Below, piece after piece: positions 1 to 12,009 of a stretch of 64,000 bases of DNA. Below the pieces are notes generated by a model that had not been told where the DNA came from, did no database searches, and saw only the letters and a program-made list of their open reading frames with translations. The translations under genes and the position numbers were made by a program. The stretch is from Apostichopus japonicus (Eukaryota; Echinodermata; Holothuroidea; Aspidochirotida; Stichopodidae): assembly GCF_037975245.1 (NCBI RefSeq), contig NC_092574.1, positions 23,625,713 through 23,689,712 of the forward strand, given 5' to 3'. Numbering within the stretch: the stretch's first letter is position 1; every line of letters begins with the position of its first letter.

Positions 1-48
1 GGGTGGGACGCGCGATGATTAGAACTTTCTGAAATCTTTTCCTCTCAG

Positions 49-203
49 ACCTCAAATGGAAAATCCAAGTTACAACATTGGACAACACTCCAAACTCCAG
101 TCCTTACAGTGTCAAGACCATTGGTCAGGGCGCCCTCCCACCCCAATACGTCAACGCATGGTTAATGGACGAGAAGAGACCAAAAGGAGAATTACACAAT
201 TGA
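49..203 (+). CDS. Putative terminal coding exon of an unrecognised gene entering from the left
   Basis: A pyrimidine-rich tract ending in CAG at 46-48 looks like a 3' splice site. It is followed by 50 codons open to a TGA at 201-203, with two bases (49-50) completing a codon from an upstream exon outside the window. The translated stretch starts LKWKIQVTTLDN and ends WLMDEKRPKGELHN. Codon choice (AAG, GTC, GGC, GCC) and base composition are clearly richer in G+C than the AT-rich DNA that follows. The other two frames are also open for part of the stretch, so the frame is inferred from composition and the splice phase. I do not recognise the family. The reading would end in a long AT-rich 3' UTR; a possible AATAAA lies at 1346-1351. 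Confidence 0.45.
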
Positions 204-2692
204 CTAGGAGAGACAATTAATGATATTCCTTTGAATACGATATAAACAATCAACATATGGCTACATGCATTTTCTTATTCTTAAAGAAATGGCAGAACAC
301 AATTACAGTTTTCAATAATTATTATCAAACACACGCGATCAAACAAATACAACTTTAGATCTGTCGAAAAAGTCAATATGGTAATAAGCATATTTACAAA
401 TCCCAATGAAAATTGACTCAAATCTAGCGAACAAAATTCAGAATTAGATATTATGTATGAATGGACTATAGTACTATTACTTTGCCTGCCCAGCCATTAA
501 CTTAACATCAATGAAATGCAATGTGATTGAAATTATTATTTTTTATTTCTAATTCACTACAAATTACAATTGAGCCAATACCAAAAGAAACAAAGGAACG
601 GCCGTCTGTAGCATTCAAACACAAAACATTCCTCAGAAGGAGATGTGACACACACCTTACTCTCTATTGTGATTTGTATCTGAAAAAGTTGCAAAGCATT
701 TTAAATTTGAATACAAAATACATTTTCGTAACTTCCGTCTGTCATGTCCTGGATCTCTCAGTTAACTGTAAAGATTATTCTTCCTTGAAATCAAATTAAA
801 CATTTTGTTTCTCTCCATCAAAACTTTGTCATGAAAAAGGTTCTTAAAATTTCTATTCCTGAAGGACGCCCTCTTTTAACGCCCTCTTTCCTGTAACAAT
901 TTTTTTTTTGGGTGGAGTTTTGGGGAGTTGTAAACAGTGATACAATACATGGTTATCTCTGTCGCCTATCCAGATACCATACGATTCAACTCTATTATAA
1001 ATACTAACATTGTAATAATAACATAATAACCAGGATATGCTGATACACAAAACACATCTTATTGCTAAAGAATACAAGAGTTTGTTTCCTTGAAGAATAT
1101 CAAAACGTGGCAAGTTTTCAATGTTAGGACAATGGTCTCTTACTTAATCACTCAGAAACTTATATTTAATCCATTTATCATTTTGTTGCAAAATGATACA
1201 TTACTTAAAAGCCATAATAGAGCATTTTTCAATAGTTTGAGTAAAGTTGCCAAATTAACAAGACCACTTCAAAACTTTTTTTCAGAAAATGGTTAAATAT
1301 GCTAAGAATTTCATTGAGTTTCTGCAGGCAGATGAATTGATGAAAAATAAATTTCTCAGTTCTTTTGCACCTTGTTGTAAACTTGTAACATATTAACTGG
1401 CCAATCCATCATTGCCTTATGGAAATAGCCAGATAAGGGTAACATAAACATGGTAAAAGTAAAAGTTTCAAAATTTGGGTGGTAAGACATATTCACAACA
1501 TGTATTCTGTTAAATACATCATGAATTTCATGAGTTGGGAAAGGGGGGGGGGTGGTGGGTTTGTGATTGTTCCTGTATCTGTCCTAAGTCACATGTTTGA
1601 TTAAATTCAGTAAAGTTGAACTGAGCCTCAAGTTCTGTGCAAATAACGCTCTTTCTACAAAGCAATTTTAACACATTTCAAACAAGGAAACAGGTGAGGG
1701 TACCAAATGAAGGAATTTAATAGTTCCTTATTCGTACCTGCTGATGTTATTGTAATACATTACCAAAATTCCTTTTCAGTTAGCTTGAAAAAAAAGCATT
1801 AGAAGTACTGTTAAAATATTACAATGAATTGGTTCGCTCTACAAAAGACCTACGTAGTTTGATATTCTGTCATTAAACTGAAAATGGTTTTGAGTCTCTT
1901 CGCCGAAGGTGCAACTGTAAAGGAAAAGCTAGTCTGTGAAATATGTGAATCCAGTCCATCACTTACTCACAGAGGTTTAATGCAAAATAGACTCAATGCT
2001 CACCTACGTAATGTTTAATAGTATTAATTATAGAGAAATTGTGGATATTTAAACAGAATGGAAATGTAACTGTCATCATAAAGAGAGACAATAAGCAGAT
2101 ATACAAAGTAACTCATCATACAATTTATTGGCTGCTACAGTAGTCCATTCTACAGAAATCTGTTCATAATAATGACCTGTTGTAAAATTTAATTGATGAA
2201 GTACATCTCAAATAAATATTGTATGCAAAATCTGACCTCAAAAGGAAACTCAAATTTTATTTCTTTACTTTGTAAAACATATATATTTCTGGGAATAAAT
2301 GAATTAAATTAAAGTTTAGAGCCTTATCTGAGAGGTTCCCTGAATTAAACCTTTAAAATCATGAAGTCATCCCCCCCCCCCCCCCTTCTTGATAATTTTA
2401 TCTGTAATGTTAACAACAAGCAATGAACATGGATATTCATATCCAGACTACTTAATTCATGTAAGACTCACATGACCAGAACTGACATGTATTGTAGTAA
2501 AGATGTGATGTAGTCTAGATGTAAAGTTGTATACTGCCACCATTTGATTACTAACTACAAAAAGCCATGTATTGTAGCAAACGTTATATACTATTAGAGG
2601 TATTGGATTATGAAAGTGAATATCAAGGTACACTCTGTTTTCTCCTCTCAATACCTCTTTCCACAACAAACATTAATATACTTAATCTGAAT
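204..2692. other. AT-rich non-coding stretch
   Basis: I see no supportable gene here. It is AT-rich with homopolymer G and C runs (about 1543-1552 and 2371-2384) and scattered short open frames without coding character. Part may be 3' UTR of the left-edge exon and of the minus-strand XTBD gene. Confidence 0.5.
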
Positions 2693-2698
2693 TTTATT
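2693..2698 (-). promoter_or_regulatory. Candidate polyadenylation signal of the XTBD gene
   Basis: TTTATT on the plus strand reads AATAAA on the minus strand, about 390 bases downstream of the stop codon of the CDKN2AIPNL-like gene. It is the nearest exact hexamer I found on that side. Transcript data are needed to confirm its use. Confidence 0.4.
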
Positions 2699-3089
2699 CA
2701 GACATTGACCTTTGACCCGATCATTCAATTTGACATAATTTCTTAAGTGTGTAATTGAATCTCATTTTATATCATGAATATTCATGCATATCTGAGATGC
2801 ATAATGCTAGTCACTACCAGGATACTCTTCCAACAATACAGCTCTCTCAAATATTGAGGTCACGGCCAAATTACGAGCCAGTAGATCTGCCTCCCTCTCT
2901 CGTTGATACAGCATTGCGTATCCTTCTCTATGTTTTCTATGGAATGACTGTTTTCCTCCATGATCCATGTTAACTCCAGAAGACAATAAGATTCCTGAAT
3001 AAGGTTCAAGTTCTATTCTCCACCTTTTGTCGCAGCCTTATCATCGAACATTGAATCCAAAAATGATATTGAGTTGCGAATTTCTGCCC

Positions 3090-3171
3090 TTAGCTCTTGT
3101 CATTATTTTCGAAAGATTTGTCAATACCAGCGGACATTTCTTTCACTCTAGCCATGAGTTCTGGCTGATAC
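3090..3171 (-). CDS. CDKN2AIPNL: CDKN2AIPNL-like gene, coding exon 2
   Basis: This exon has one base plus 26 codons and a TAA stop at 3092-3090. It encodes YQPELMARVKEMSAGID, which aligns with the last XTBD helix, then a short polar tail. It was found by searching the minus strand downstream of exon 1 for the expected continuation. The AG acceptor and the phase both agree. Confidence 0.82.
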
Positions 3172-4863
3172 CTACAAAGATAATTAAACATGTTATGTTA
3201 TACTCATACTGTATTCCTTAATGTACAAAGTGGAGAAATGAATTTGTTACATCTTAACACTTCTATATTGACTCAAACACTTTGACATGATGTGCTGATG
3301 TAACAAGTCAGTAGGAAAACAACTTCATCTGGCCTAACTTAGGCCTAACCACATACGATAAACACTTCCATAACAGAAAGTACCAAAGATCTATTTGAGT
3401 GCCTAAGGCACTAGATGCATGACTCCTGTACTTCCCATACACAAGAAGGTGAAACTAACTTTAGACCCCTCAATTTTGTGTCGTGAAGGGGAAATCACTA
3501 TGAAATACATTAGAACCTTGGAGTAGGCTACTTCATATCTTCATCACACAAAGCTGTTTAGCTGCAGTCCGAGTCATGGTGGGGAAATCATTACTAAATA
3601 GACCTATATTACTTCATAAATTACAACACATCTTCCGAACAATATACTTTGAGATCCATTGGCATTTGATTTGAATAATTAATTAGGGAAAGATTTCCTT
3701 GTTTTTCGTTGGAGTCTTAGCCACAATGGTGATGGTTAACAACTCCACTGCGACTTCATATGAAAAGGGACCTTCTGAAAAGGAGAGGTTAGTTTAGAGA
3801 CCCAAGAATCAGGAAGCCTTACAGTAGCTTATTTGAGACCCTGTCCATGTAAGATCATGGATGAACATTGGCTTATTTCAAGCCTTCTCTTTTTGATAAG
3901 TGTGAGAGGATAATGAGGCAGGGTGTGAATTGCTCCCATTCCTGCTCCTGGGACCGCCACTTAACATCCCCATCCGACGGACGAGAATTTTTACCTCAGC
4001 ATCTGACCACTTTAACAAATACTGAGGTAGGCAAAGGTATCCCATTCCACATCACTGCAATGCAGCCATGACGAACAAAGTTATTTCAAAACCAAGAGAA
4101 GAACAGAAAGAAACTCCATTTCCCAAGTTGACAAACCAGAAATACCAAATCCACGGAAGACTCCGCACATCACCACTGCAGCGATTGTTGAATAGGTCAA
4201 GAGAATCTGGCTCCTGGCGGAATATTGATCTGGGAACCTAAGGATTGTGAGGCGGAGACTCTAATTGCTAAGCCACACCATTGCATAATTAGGTAGGCCT
4301 ATTCTTGTAACTGATCCCGAAATCCATCACCCCCATCTCACTTAAACAGTCACATTCTGCAAAGATGTTGACATGTATAAGCTAAAATTATAGAAAACCT
4401 AACCTTCAGGACAGTTGGTCTAGCTATATATATCTCAATCTACTCAATACCACAAAGGCTAGTATAAGTTGTTTTTACATCACGATAGGCTACAATTAAA
4501 AAGGACATTTTACATAAGATTTTACTTATGAGAATATTACTGGTGTCCTGCGTTAAGTGCCTTTGGAGCTAACTTTAAATTAAAATGTCTCTGGTTCTGA
4601 CAGTGGTTCATGCACAGCCTGCACTACATGTAGTTAAAACATTTCCTATACTTGTACCAAATGCGCGAAAAATTAGGCTAGCTTACATTTTTACATACTT
4701 ACACACAACCGTCAAAATAAACGTTACTCCAAACCATTGACAATGACACCAGTTGTGGTTCTTCGTATAATTCCCAGTTGTTGATGAGAAATTGTCGTCG
4801 TAACTGCCAATGACGATCATTTTCGTGAGTTTGCCGTAACTTGTCGACGTCTTTGTCTGCCAT
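3090..4863 (-). CDS. CDKN2AIPNL: CDKN2AIPNL-like XRN2-binding (XTBD) protein, two coding exons
   Basis: Exon 1 is 4863-4703 and exon 2 is 3171-3090, read on the minus strand. The 243-base CDS encodes 80 residues. The ATG at 4863-4861 has A at -3 and G at +4. The donor after 4703 reads GTAAGT and the acceptor before 3171 reads TTTGTAG. The phase is 2, so GT plus G makes Val54. The protein is essentially one XTBD. Visible family features are the W-x2-R-R-x-F-L block (about residues 19-26), LVSLSMVWSN (38-47) followed by the Gly-Cys pair at 52-53, then Tyr55 and a helix ending VKEMSAGID (63-71). Known CDKN2AIPNL proteins have LLSLSMVWAN, GCSY and VMEMADGIE at the same places. In this family the domain binds and stabilises the nuclear exoribonuclease XRN2. 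The length is near the domain minimum and shorter than human CDKN2AIPNL (about 116 residues). The intron carries a SINE. Confidence 0.85.
3811..4284 (-). mobile_element. tRNA-headed SINE, family A, copy 1
   Basis: This is a dispersed repeat in the intron of the XTBD gene, read on the minus strand. A tRNA-like head (A-box-like GGTGTGGCTTAGCAATTAGAG near 4280-4257, degraded B box near 4243-4224) is followed by the linker ending TTCTCTTGACCTATTCA. About 350 bases of body follow and end in a short AGCTTCC-type block near 3811. Homologous copies lie at 24358-24720 and 61558-62384. All three share blocks such as the TTTCTGGTTTG-like stretch, the CTCAGTATTT-like stretch and GTCNGATGGGGAT. I cannot assign a named SINE family. 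Confidence 0.75.
4703..4863 (-). CDS. CDKN2AIPNL: CDKN2AIPNL-like gene, coding exon 1
   Basis: This exon has 53 codons plus two bases and ends at a consensus GTAAGT donor (4702-4697). It encodes the first two-thirds of the XTBD, including SLSMVWSN and FDGC. The frame stays open upstream of the ATG to about 4929, but no better ATG lies there. Confidence 0.85.
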
Positions 4864-7800
4864 TGTGTTTGTCTCGTGTATGTAACAAGTGTCTAGCCGA
4901 TAAAATGTAACCAGAATTTGGAAGAGCAAAATGCTACATAGACAGGGTTAAAAATCCCAGCTGCTAATTTCCTCTAAATGGTCTTTCAGTTCACACAGTT
5001 ACCTGATCTATGATAAGTAAGCCATCTAACAACGATGCAACCAATGAACTATTAAATTAATTGAAGGTTGTGTCGGTTGATGATATACAACCCGTGTCTA
5101 TCAACCAGACTAGAGATTTAAGGAAAGTATAAGTTAACCTTCATACTAGCCATTACCCCCACGGCATTGATGATGAGCCTAGACAGGGCCTTTCTTAACA
5201 TACCAACTGGAGAGGCAACGGCCCCTTGAATCCACTTGTTAGCTCCCCCCCACCTCATCCCCCATCCCTCCCACACACCACTAGGACCCGTTACATTTGG
5301 TTTATAAAATGGGTAATTATGATTTATTAGCAAAACTTGCTAAAAAGTTCATATTTCATATCTTTGTTCAATGTTTGTTGTGTTTAATATATTCGACCTG
5401 CACCCTCATATACATATCGTCATATTGCTTAAAAAAATTCTCTATCTTCTGATAAAGGAAAAGAAAAGAAGATCGCCGCATATATTACTCTACCAGCGAA
5501 GTATATATCATACTTATAACATCAGTGAAGTTACAGCAGTTCTGAGATTCTTGCATCCTAAGAATGAGATATTGAATTAAAAAGAACAGAGGAATGGTCT
5601 TTCCCAAAACCTATGCATATATGTAAAGAGAACCTGTGAACATTTCTTTTGTTAGGACGGGTCGTGGAAAAAATTGGTAAATGCCTTTTTGGTTTGTTCT
5701 TGTCACTTCATTAGTTACCGCACATGACTTCCAAATGCTAGAGTAGTGGCGTGGGAAGCTATCAGAAAGTAAGAAGGTAGGAAGTCGGTAGAGAGTTGTA
5801 GATCTGTATGTGCTATGGTAGCCCAGATGGGACATTGAAATTTCAACTTTCTTACCTCAGAACATTAGTCACCAGGTTGTTAAGATTGTACGGTTATTCT
5901 TTTACATGCCAAACATACATTTGCCTCTTTAAAACTATTCTAAGACTAAGCAAATATTTAATGTCCATAATCCCTCATGCCCTCACATAAACCACCCTAT
6001 TCTGTGGTACATTGGACTTATACACTCATTGTTCGCCAGCTAAATAAGTCAATACGTATTTAGTTTTATTTTCTTCATCCAGATCAGGGTTTTATGTGGA
6101 TGTCAGACTTGTCCACGAACCTCCAACTTTTCGAGACACGATCTGAGTCATTATTATACTATAATACGTATAACAGTGCTTCGTAAAGGATCAAGTTCAT
6201 AGTGTTATATTGTAGAGGTTGTCGATAGGTAAAACGTTTGTACATTACTAAATTATACGATATATCAGATTTTAATTCAACAAAAAGTGCTCTAGTTTTG
6301 ACTTTCAGAAACGTCTCACGAACCCCCTAGGATGGACTCACGCATCCCCTGGGGCCAAGCACCCCAGTTAAGGAACCCTCGATCCAGACCTTTGTCACAA
6401 AGTTGAATGCTTCATATTATGTCGTTTTCGTTTCATGTATTAAATTAGTTATTATCTGTCCATGGTTTCTATATAAGTGCTTATACTGTAAGTTCTCTGT
6501 AACTTAGTGTATTACGGTAGTCTGCCGGACTTAGTCAGTAGCTGTGCTAGGATTGGCGGTTCTGCTATTATAGGATTGTTAAGCTTTGGTCAACAATTGA
6601 TGTAATCAAGTGCGTAGGCCTACGCTGAGCTCTAAAAGTTTGAAAGTTGAATAGAACCGCGATGGACCGCTAACTGTGAAGTTTCTAACTACCTGCTAGA
6701 AACCATAGAAATCTTGTTGAAATGCTTTAGAACCTATCCATAGTGACGCTAACAAAAGAGGTTCTCCCATTAAAGTTGGTTCAGTTTATACGTTAGTATA
6801 GGATATGAACGATCAATTACTAAAAGCTACCAGTGTGTAATTGAGATGGACTTGATAAGCAGAGGGCCTGAAACTGATTGTTAGGTCAAATCTACACTTT
6901 TGTCTGATTCAGTACCAAACATCACCGTGGCCGTATTTGTCCAGTCAAATGGTGTTTAAGAAAAACAAGTGAGTGCCACATCATATAGCACTGGAGCCTA
7001 TAGTCTTCAAATCCAATATAGCAAAAGGAAGTTATTGCGTGTATATTGACCAGATAAAACAGAAGATTATACAAGTTAAAGGTTATCAGTGCTCGTCCCA
7101 AAGTCAGCTTTAAGAAAACCCCATAATAAGGGTCACACGTGGTCAACAAGCAATTTATATGATACGCGGAACTTTATTTTCCCTTTGAGGCATGCATATA
7201 TAAGCTATACTTGTTTAAGTTAACACCCTTTAGTGTATGGAAATAGTGTAGATGGAAGGAACCTACAGGAGGCTAATTTGTTTATTAAAACTGCTACCAA
7301 TTTTATGAGCAGTGTAGATATCCCTTTAAGTAATTTCGTTACATGATGAACATTCGATGCTGCCACGTCACACTGACTGTTCATTGTAATACGTTATCCG
7401 ATAGCTCCTCACCGTCCAACCCCCACTCCCCTCCTTCCCATCCTACCCTGCCTCTCAATCCAATAGCCTTCCTGTCGCATAAACTCCTGCAGGCCCATAT
7501 ACACACGCTCTGTTCACTAGTGTTGTAAATAATTTATTTATGATATGTTTTAAATCGTACATGTTACCAGGAAGTCATTAAACAATGTGGAGTGGTATAC
7601 GTGATGAAGGGAGGGTGCTACCGATAATAATTAACGGCCCAAACAAAATATGAGTTTTGGCTGAAAATCCCAGACATGGTATCACTGTTGTCTATTACAA
7701 ACCACTTTTCTCATTCGTTGCCTTTCTCGTAAGGATTGACACAAACACTGTATAGTCAACTTCTCCAAAATGTCAGTCATCCATTTTGTTGATAATTCCC

Positions 7801-7941
7801 ATTTCTCAAGTTATTTTGCTAAATTTGCGATTAACGTTGCAAAAAGAGAACATATTTTCTTAATACCAGCTTAAGATGTTTGGTATGGTTTAAGTTATGT
7901 ATACCTTCGTGATTCTTAAAACTGAATAAAAATCCACTTAT
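4864..7941. other. Intergenic stretch upstream of the XTBD gene
   Basis: I see no coding region with exon-like signals. The first 200 bases upstream of 4863 should hold the promoter of the minus-strand gene, but no clear TATA box is visible. The rest is AT-rich unique-looking DNA plus one transposon-end fragment at about 6308-6395. Confidence 0.5.
6308..6395 (-). mobile_element. Probable hAT-type terminal fragment
   Basis: On the minus strand this reads GGTTCCTTAACTGGGGTGC, then a block like TGGCCCCAGGGGATGCGTGAG. This is the style of end seen in many non-autonomous hAT elements (a 'GGTTCTTAACTGGGGTGCGTG' type). No matching second end or target duplication was found, so it is a fragment or only a resemblance. 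Confidence 0.35.
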
Positions 7942-7949
7942 TGTTTTAA

Positions 7950-8244
7950 CAGGCGCGTAGCCAGGAATTTGCCAAGGGAGGGGCGAAACTGTTTATTCGG
8001 GATCGCAAAGTATCTAAGCGTAGCGCCACCATGATTGGCGCGAAGCGTATAAGAAAATTTTGGCTGAAAATGCCTCCCAGATCGCTGGAATTGGCACTTC
8101 CCAGGCCTTGTAAGTTGCATCTTAGCATTTTCTCTTTTGAAAATACTAGCGATATCATATAAACATTAAACAAATATATAAAAATATGCTCAAGGGGGGA
8201 GGGGCGGCTGCCCCCTTCGCCCCCCCCCCTTGGCTACGCGCCTG
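7950..8244. mobile_element. Non-autonomous hAT-like element with perfect 8-bp target duplication
   Basis: This 295-base element starts CAGGCGCGTAGCCA and ends with the exact 14-base reverse complement. It is flanked by TGTTTTAA at 7942-7949 and again at 8245-8252. An 8-bp target duplication with CAG...CTG termini is the hallmark of hAT-superfamily transposition. It has no coding capacity, so it must move with a transposase encoded elsewhere. It contains the GC-rich core at 8011-8110 that recurs in elements near 11-12 kb and 17 kb. The right end carries a long G/C-rich stretch that pairs with the left end. Confidence 0.85.
8011..8110 (+). repeat. Shared GC-rich core, copy 1
   Basis: The core starts TATCTAAGCG, contains GCGCCACC...TTGGCGCGAAGCG (an imperfect inverted pair around GCGCCA/TGGCGC), then GCCTCCCAGATCGC and ends AGGCCTTG. 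Four further copies are listed at 11230, 11391, 12010 and 16969 (minus). Confidence 0.85.
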
Positions 8245-8252
8245 TGTTTTAA

Positions 8253-9747
8253 AAGGAACTGCGATCAAATGTTCTTCCGTATATATGGTATGGAGCTGCA
8301 TGCATCGTAGTCTGAGTATACTTGTATACACAGGACGCTCATACACTGAGACAAGGAGCAGAAACCTGTTTTAAAGAAGCTTTCAATGTTAATGTATACT
8401 GCTTAGAGAAGAGCTTAGATCGAATGTTGTAGTATATGGCACAGATTTTGTAGTATATGGCACAGAGACTCTGAATGTTGCTTTAAAGGAACTTTGAACA
8501 TGAGTATGTTTGATACCGTTGTCATGTATGCGTGCCTCTTCGCGTAAAAAAAAACTTTAATGCTGAATGGTATTGTCATAATTTGATAGCAGGCCTTCTA
8601 TTAGTGTTTATAGTTTACTCATAACTCACATTAAAGGAACTTAAATCGATTGTGTTGTTGTTAAGTACGGTCAGAGTTGTGTATGGTCAGCGGTCCACGA
8701 ATGTTTAGGCCCACGATGTCTGTGCCACGACCCACCACCTTCCCACCTCTCCGAATCGACTTTCAGAATGTATAAAAGGAAGCTAGCTTGTACTATGGAC
8801 ATATAGGCAGTTTCCGAAACGGTTAAAAGAGATCAAACGACTGGAAAAATCCTGCGACCCCCTGACAATTTTTACGCAACCCACTGTTGCGGGCCTCAGA
8901 CATTCCTGAGCTTTCGTTCAAGCTTCAACTTGTTTGTAAGATTATAACAGCTTCTATATGCTTGTTTCCAAAGCGAGGACAGCAGCAATTTTCCATACTT
9001 TTGAAGTGAATATGACGGAAAAATGTATTTCAAGCGGGCAAGTCAAAATGTGGGTCACAGCCGAAAAAAAGGTTGTTGTTCTTTGAGTACCATACGTAAA
9101 CTGTGCATTGTATTATTACACTAGAGCTGTGAACATATTGTTGACTGTGGTTAAGTATAGAAATACTGCACATTGCAAGCCATATAGAAAAAAATAGCGT
9201 TGCGTGTGAGATACAACTCCAAAAATCTGCGTATATTATTGTGTCACAGACTGGTGAATAGACGAGATTGTATTGTTACTCAAAAGCCGAACTTGTGACT
9301 TTTTTAGAAATATCAATTTGGGCTAAAACTATAGTTATTTGCGTCGTTTCTCATTAAGCATGCAACACGGGAGTCCCTATAGAAGTATTATGATAATAGC
9401 ATATATTAAAGAACTATTTTATGGATTTTTGACCCTCTTTATTTATCGTGCAATGAATGGGCATGAGTTATTTATCCTTTAGTCTTCACTCAGTCATTAA
9501 CCAAGAGAATACAAATATGGAAATTGACAATAAAACTTATTCTATTGTTTTCATATAACCAAAACCTAATTGGTTTCCAATCACATAGAAGATAACTAAC
9601 GAAAATACTCTTCTTGTATCACATGTGTGTAATAGATTCCATTCTACCATTTAAACTATGTCTCGCTTAAATCCTGTCGATATTATTAGATCAATGTTAA
9701 TGTTCTTCATATATAGTTAAGCAACAACGTATAGTCTTCACTTTACA
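8253..9747. other. Intergenic stretch, no gene seen
   Basis: AT-rich DNA with a short direct repeat (TAGTATATGGCACAGA, near 8431-8468). Around 8690-8890 it has a transposon-like C-rich patch with phrases such as CGACCCCCTGACAATTTTTACG, resembling hAT-derived ends, but no paired terminus was identified. Confidence 0.4.
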
Positions 9748-9751
9748 TTAA

Positions 9752-10113
9752 AGGCATTGAAGACTCGCCCGAAACCGCGTGCGGCCATCTGAAAAAGTTA
9801 ACTTTCCGTTGCTTGCAAGTGACGTTTTGTTCGTGTCGCTACAAAATGCAGACAGTAATGAAACGTGACACCTTGTTATTTAGAGCTGGACCTGAGATGT
9901 CCATCACTCTATCGTTTGTACACTGTGCTGTGGGTATTGACCGCAGCTGTATGTACTGACTGTACACTAGTGTCTAATTACCGATGGTAGCAAGCTGTGT
10001 GTGTGTATTTTCTGGGATCGATGGTGGTGTCTAACACTTCTGTTACACCTCATTCGAAACTAGGTCAGATTACCGGTGTTAGACGTTTCTTTTTGCGCGA
10101 GTCTTCACACCCT
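9752..10113. mobile_element. TTAA-flanked short inverted-repeat element (piggyBac-like MITE)
   Basis: This 362-base unit is flanked by TTAA at 9748-9751 and 10114-10117. The left end reads AGGCATTGAAGACTCGCCC. The right end, read inward on the other strand, is AGGGTGTGAAGACTCGCGC, which matches at 15 of 19 positions. TTAA target duplications are typical of piggyBac transposons, although the termini here are not classic CCC ends. The unit has no coding capacity. An internal inverted pair, GTCTAACAC/GTGTTAGAC, lies near 10028-10085. Confidence 0.65.
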
Positions 10114-10117
10114 TTAA

Positions 10118-11136
10118 TGGCAGCATACTGCTTGTGACATGCATGGGGAACAATAATAACTGAGAGGCACCCTTACTACCCTCCGACTCATCCAAGATCA
10201 AATTGTCCATGGATCCATATATTTGGTTGCGAATAACACATTTAGTTTTGTTTATCTTCTATCAACCTCCCCCTCCCTCACCCCCTCCCATACCTCCCAC
10301 CAGCACCACTACAGAAACGAGTGGATAGTCTATCAGAAGGGTATTCATCTCTATGAGATTAATCAATTCAAGGACATGAATTGGAGGAGGGAAGCCATGA
10401 ACCCCCCCCCCCCAAAAAAAAATACAACAACAAACAAATATAGGTACAATGAGATACTGATTTCAGTCACGGCATTACAAACTCAATTTCCAGCTAGGTA
10501 TTACTTTAAGTTTCCATGGTGAACTAGACTGGTCACTTGTCAACTGGTTATAAATACATATAAAAGATTCTCACGCTTGATTTACACAGGACACCAGTCA
10601 CGGCGCCTATATAGTTCAAAAGCCCTTTTTTGATATTTCACGGAAGGACAAACGGGATGCCACGGACCTTGATGGAATACTGGCTGTTGTTAGGTCGTAA
10701 AGTTTGGCTAAAGTAAGATGCAACAGTGCGTGTTTTGAAATTAGTTAGAACTATTGTTCGAATTATGAGGAAAGAAATGTCAAAACACGCTTGACCAAAA
10801 TTGAGCGAAAAGATAAAAAACAACACTTCAGGGAAACATAGCCAAAAATACAATATAAATATATAAAACAAATTATCAGTGAGATGATAAACATTTCAAG
10901 GAATAGTTTACCTCCGCAAATGTTAGCTGGAAGGGAGTTGTACGATTATAAACCCTGTTATTGAATAATTATCAACAATGCTGGGAATATTGCATATACT
11001 TATCGGAATTAGTCTAAAAACTCAGACGGATAAAAACAAACAAATAACTAATATATAAAAAAAAACGGAAGTAAATAAACCTTATCTTAAAAAGATTCTG
11101 CAGCTTAAGGATGTGTAAGGTGTCGATGGAGGAATT
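10118..11136. other. Intergenic stretch, no gene seen
   Basis: AT-rich, with a C/A homopolymer junction near 10400-10425. Open frames here lack splice signals and coding composition. Confidence 0.45.
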
Positions 11137-11229
11137 CTATAGCACAGTGGCGGAGATTTCTTGTCAGAAGTGGGGGGGGGGGGGGGTGCAGGCCATTGAT
11201 GAAATAAAAAGTCATAACTGCTGGCTCAC

Positions 11230-11330
11230 TATCTAAGTGGAGCGCCACCATAAGTTGGCGCGAAGTGCACAAGAATTTTTTGGCAAATATTGCCTCCCAG
11301 ATTGCAGTAAATGGCACTGCCCAGGCCTTG
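11230..11330 (+). repeat. Shared GC-rich core, copy 2
   Basis: Same layout as copy 1: TATCTAAGTGG, GCGCCACC...TTGGCGCGAAG, TGCCTCCCAGAT, CAGGCCTTG. It lies about 85 bases inside the left end of the 11145-13096 element. Confidence 0.85.
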
Positions 11331-11390
11331 AAAAGCTGCATTTAACCAGGGGCGTATGCAGGATTTGCTAACCCGGTGGGCGCGTATTAC

Positions 11391-11489
11391 TATCTAAGCG
11401 GAGCGCCACCATTGGTTGGCGCGCAGCGTACAAGCAAATTTCTGGTTTTGGTACCCCCAGATCACCGGAAATGGCACTTCTCGGGCTTG
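11391..11489 (+). repeat. Shared GC-rich core, copy 3
   Basis: This copy starts TATCTAAGCGG and has GCGCCACC...TTGGCGCGCAGCG. It diverges in the second half, with ACCCCCAGATCACCGG in place of GCCTCCCAGATCGCCGG. Confidence 0.85.
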
Positions 11490-12009
11490 AAACTGACCAA
11501 CCATATGTACACTTTTGCCTGAGAACCAAGTTTTTTCCAAATACTTTTTTCTCATCTAACCTTTTTGAAGATTGTCACCAGTCACACATCACGTTCGACT
11601 TCATCACATATCCTGTGGATCATTGCTTTTGTAGGTGATTCTTCATCGCGGCCCACAATATCCGTCAGCCCCACTGTTCAGAATTTGAAAATTCACAATT
11701 CTCGTGAATAAATTCACTTCAAAACATACCCATAATGTTGCACAAAATATCATCTATGGACAACCGATATAGAAAAACCTCCTTCAAACCCTAACAGACG
11801 GGTCAAAATTGCACGAGTATGATGAAGTATGATGAAGAATGTTGGTTAGGGAATTTTCGAAAATTCAGACGGCTACTAAAAAATTTCGTTGAAGGAAATA
11901 AAAATATACCAGATATTTCCGAAACCGAACACTACACACATCGACAGTTTTGAGCATGGGCGCAGATCAGTCTTGGATAATGGTGGAACGCGTGTCTGTT
12001 CTATGACAC

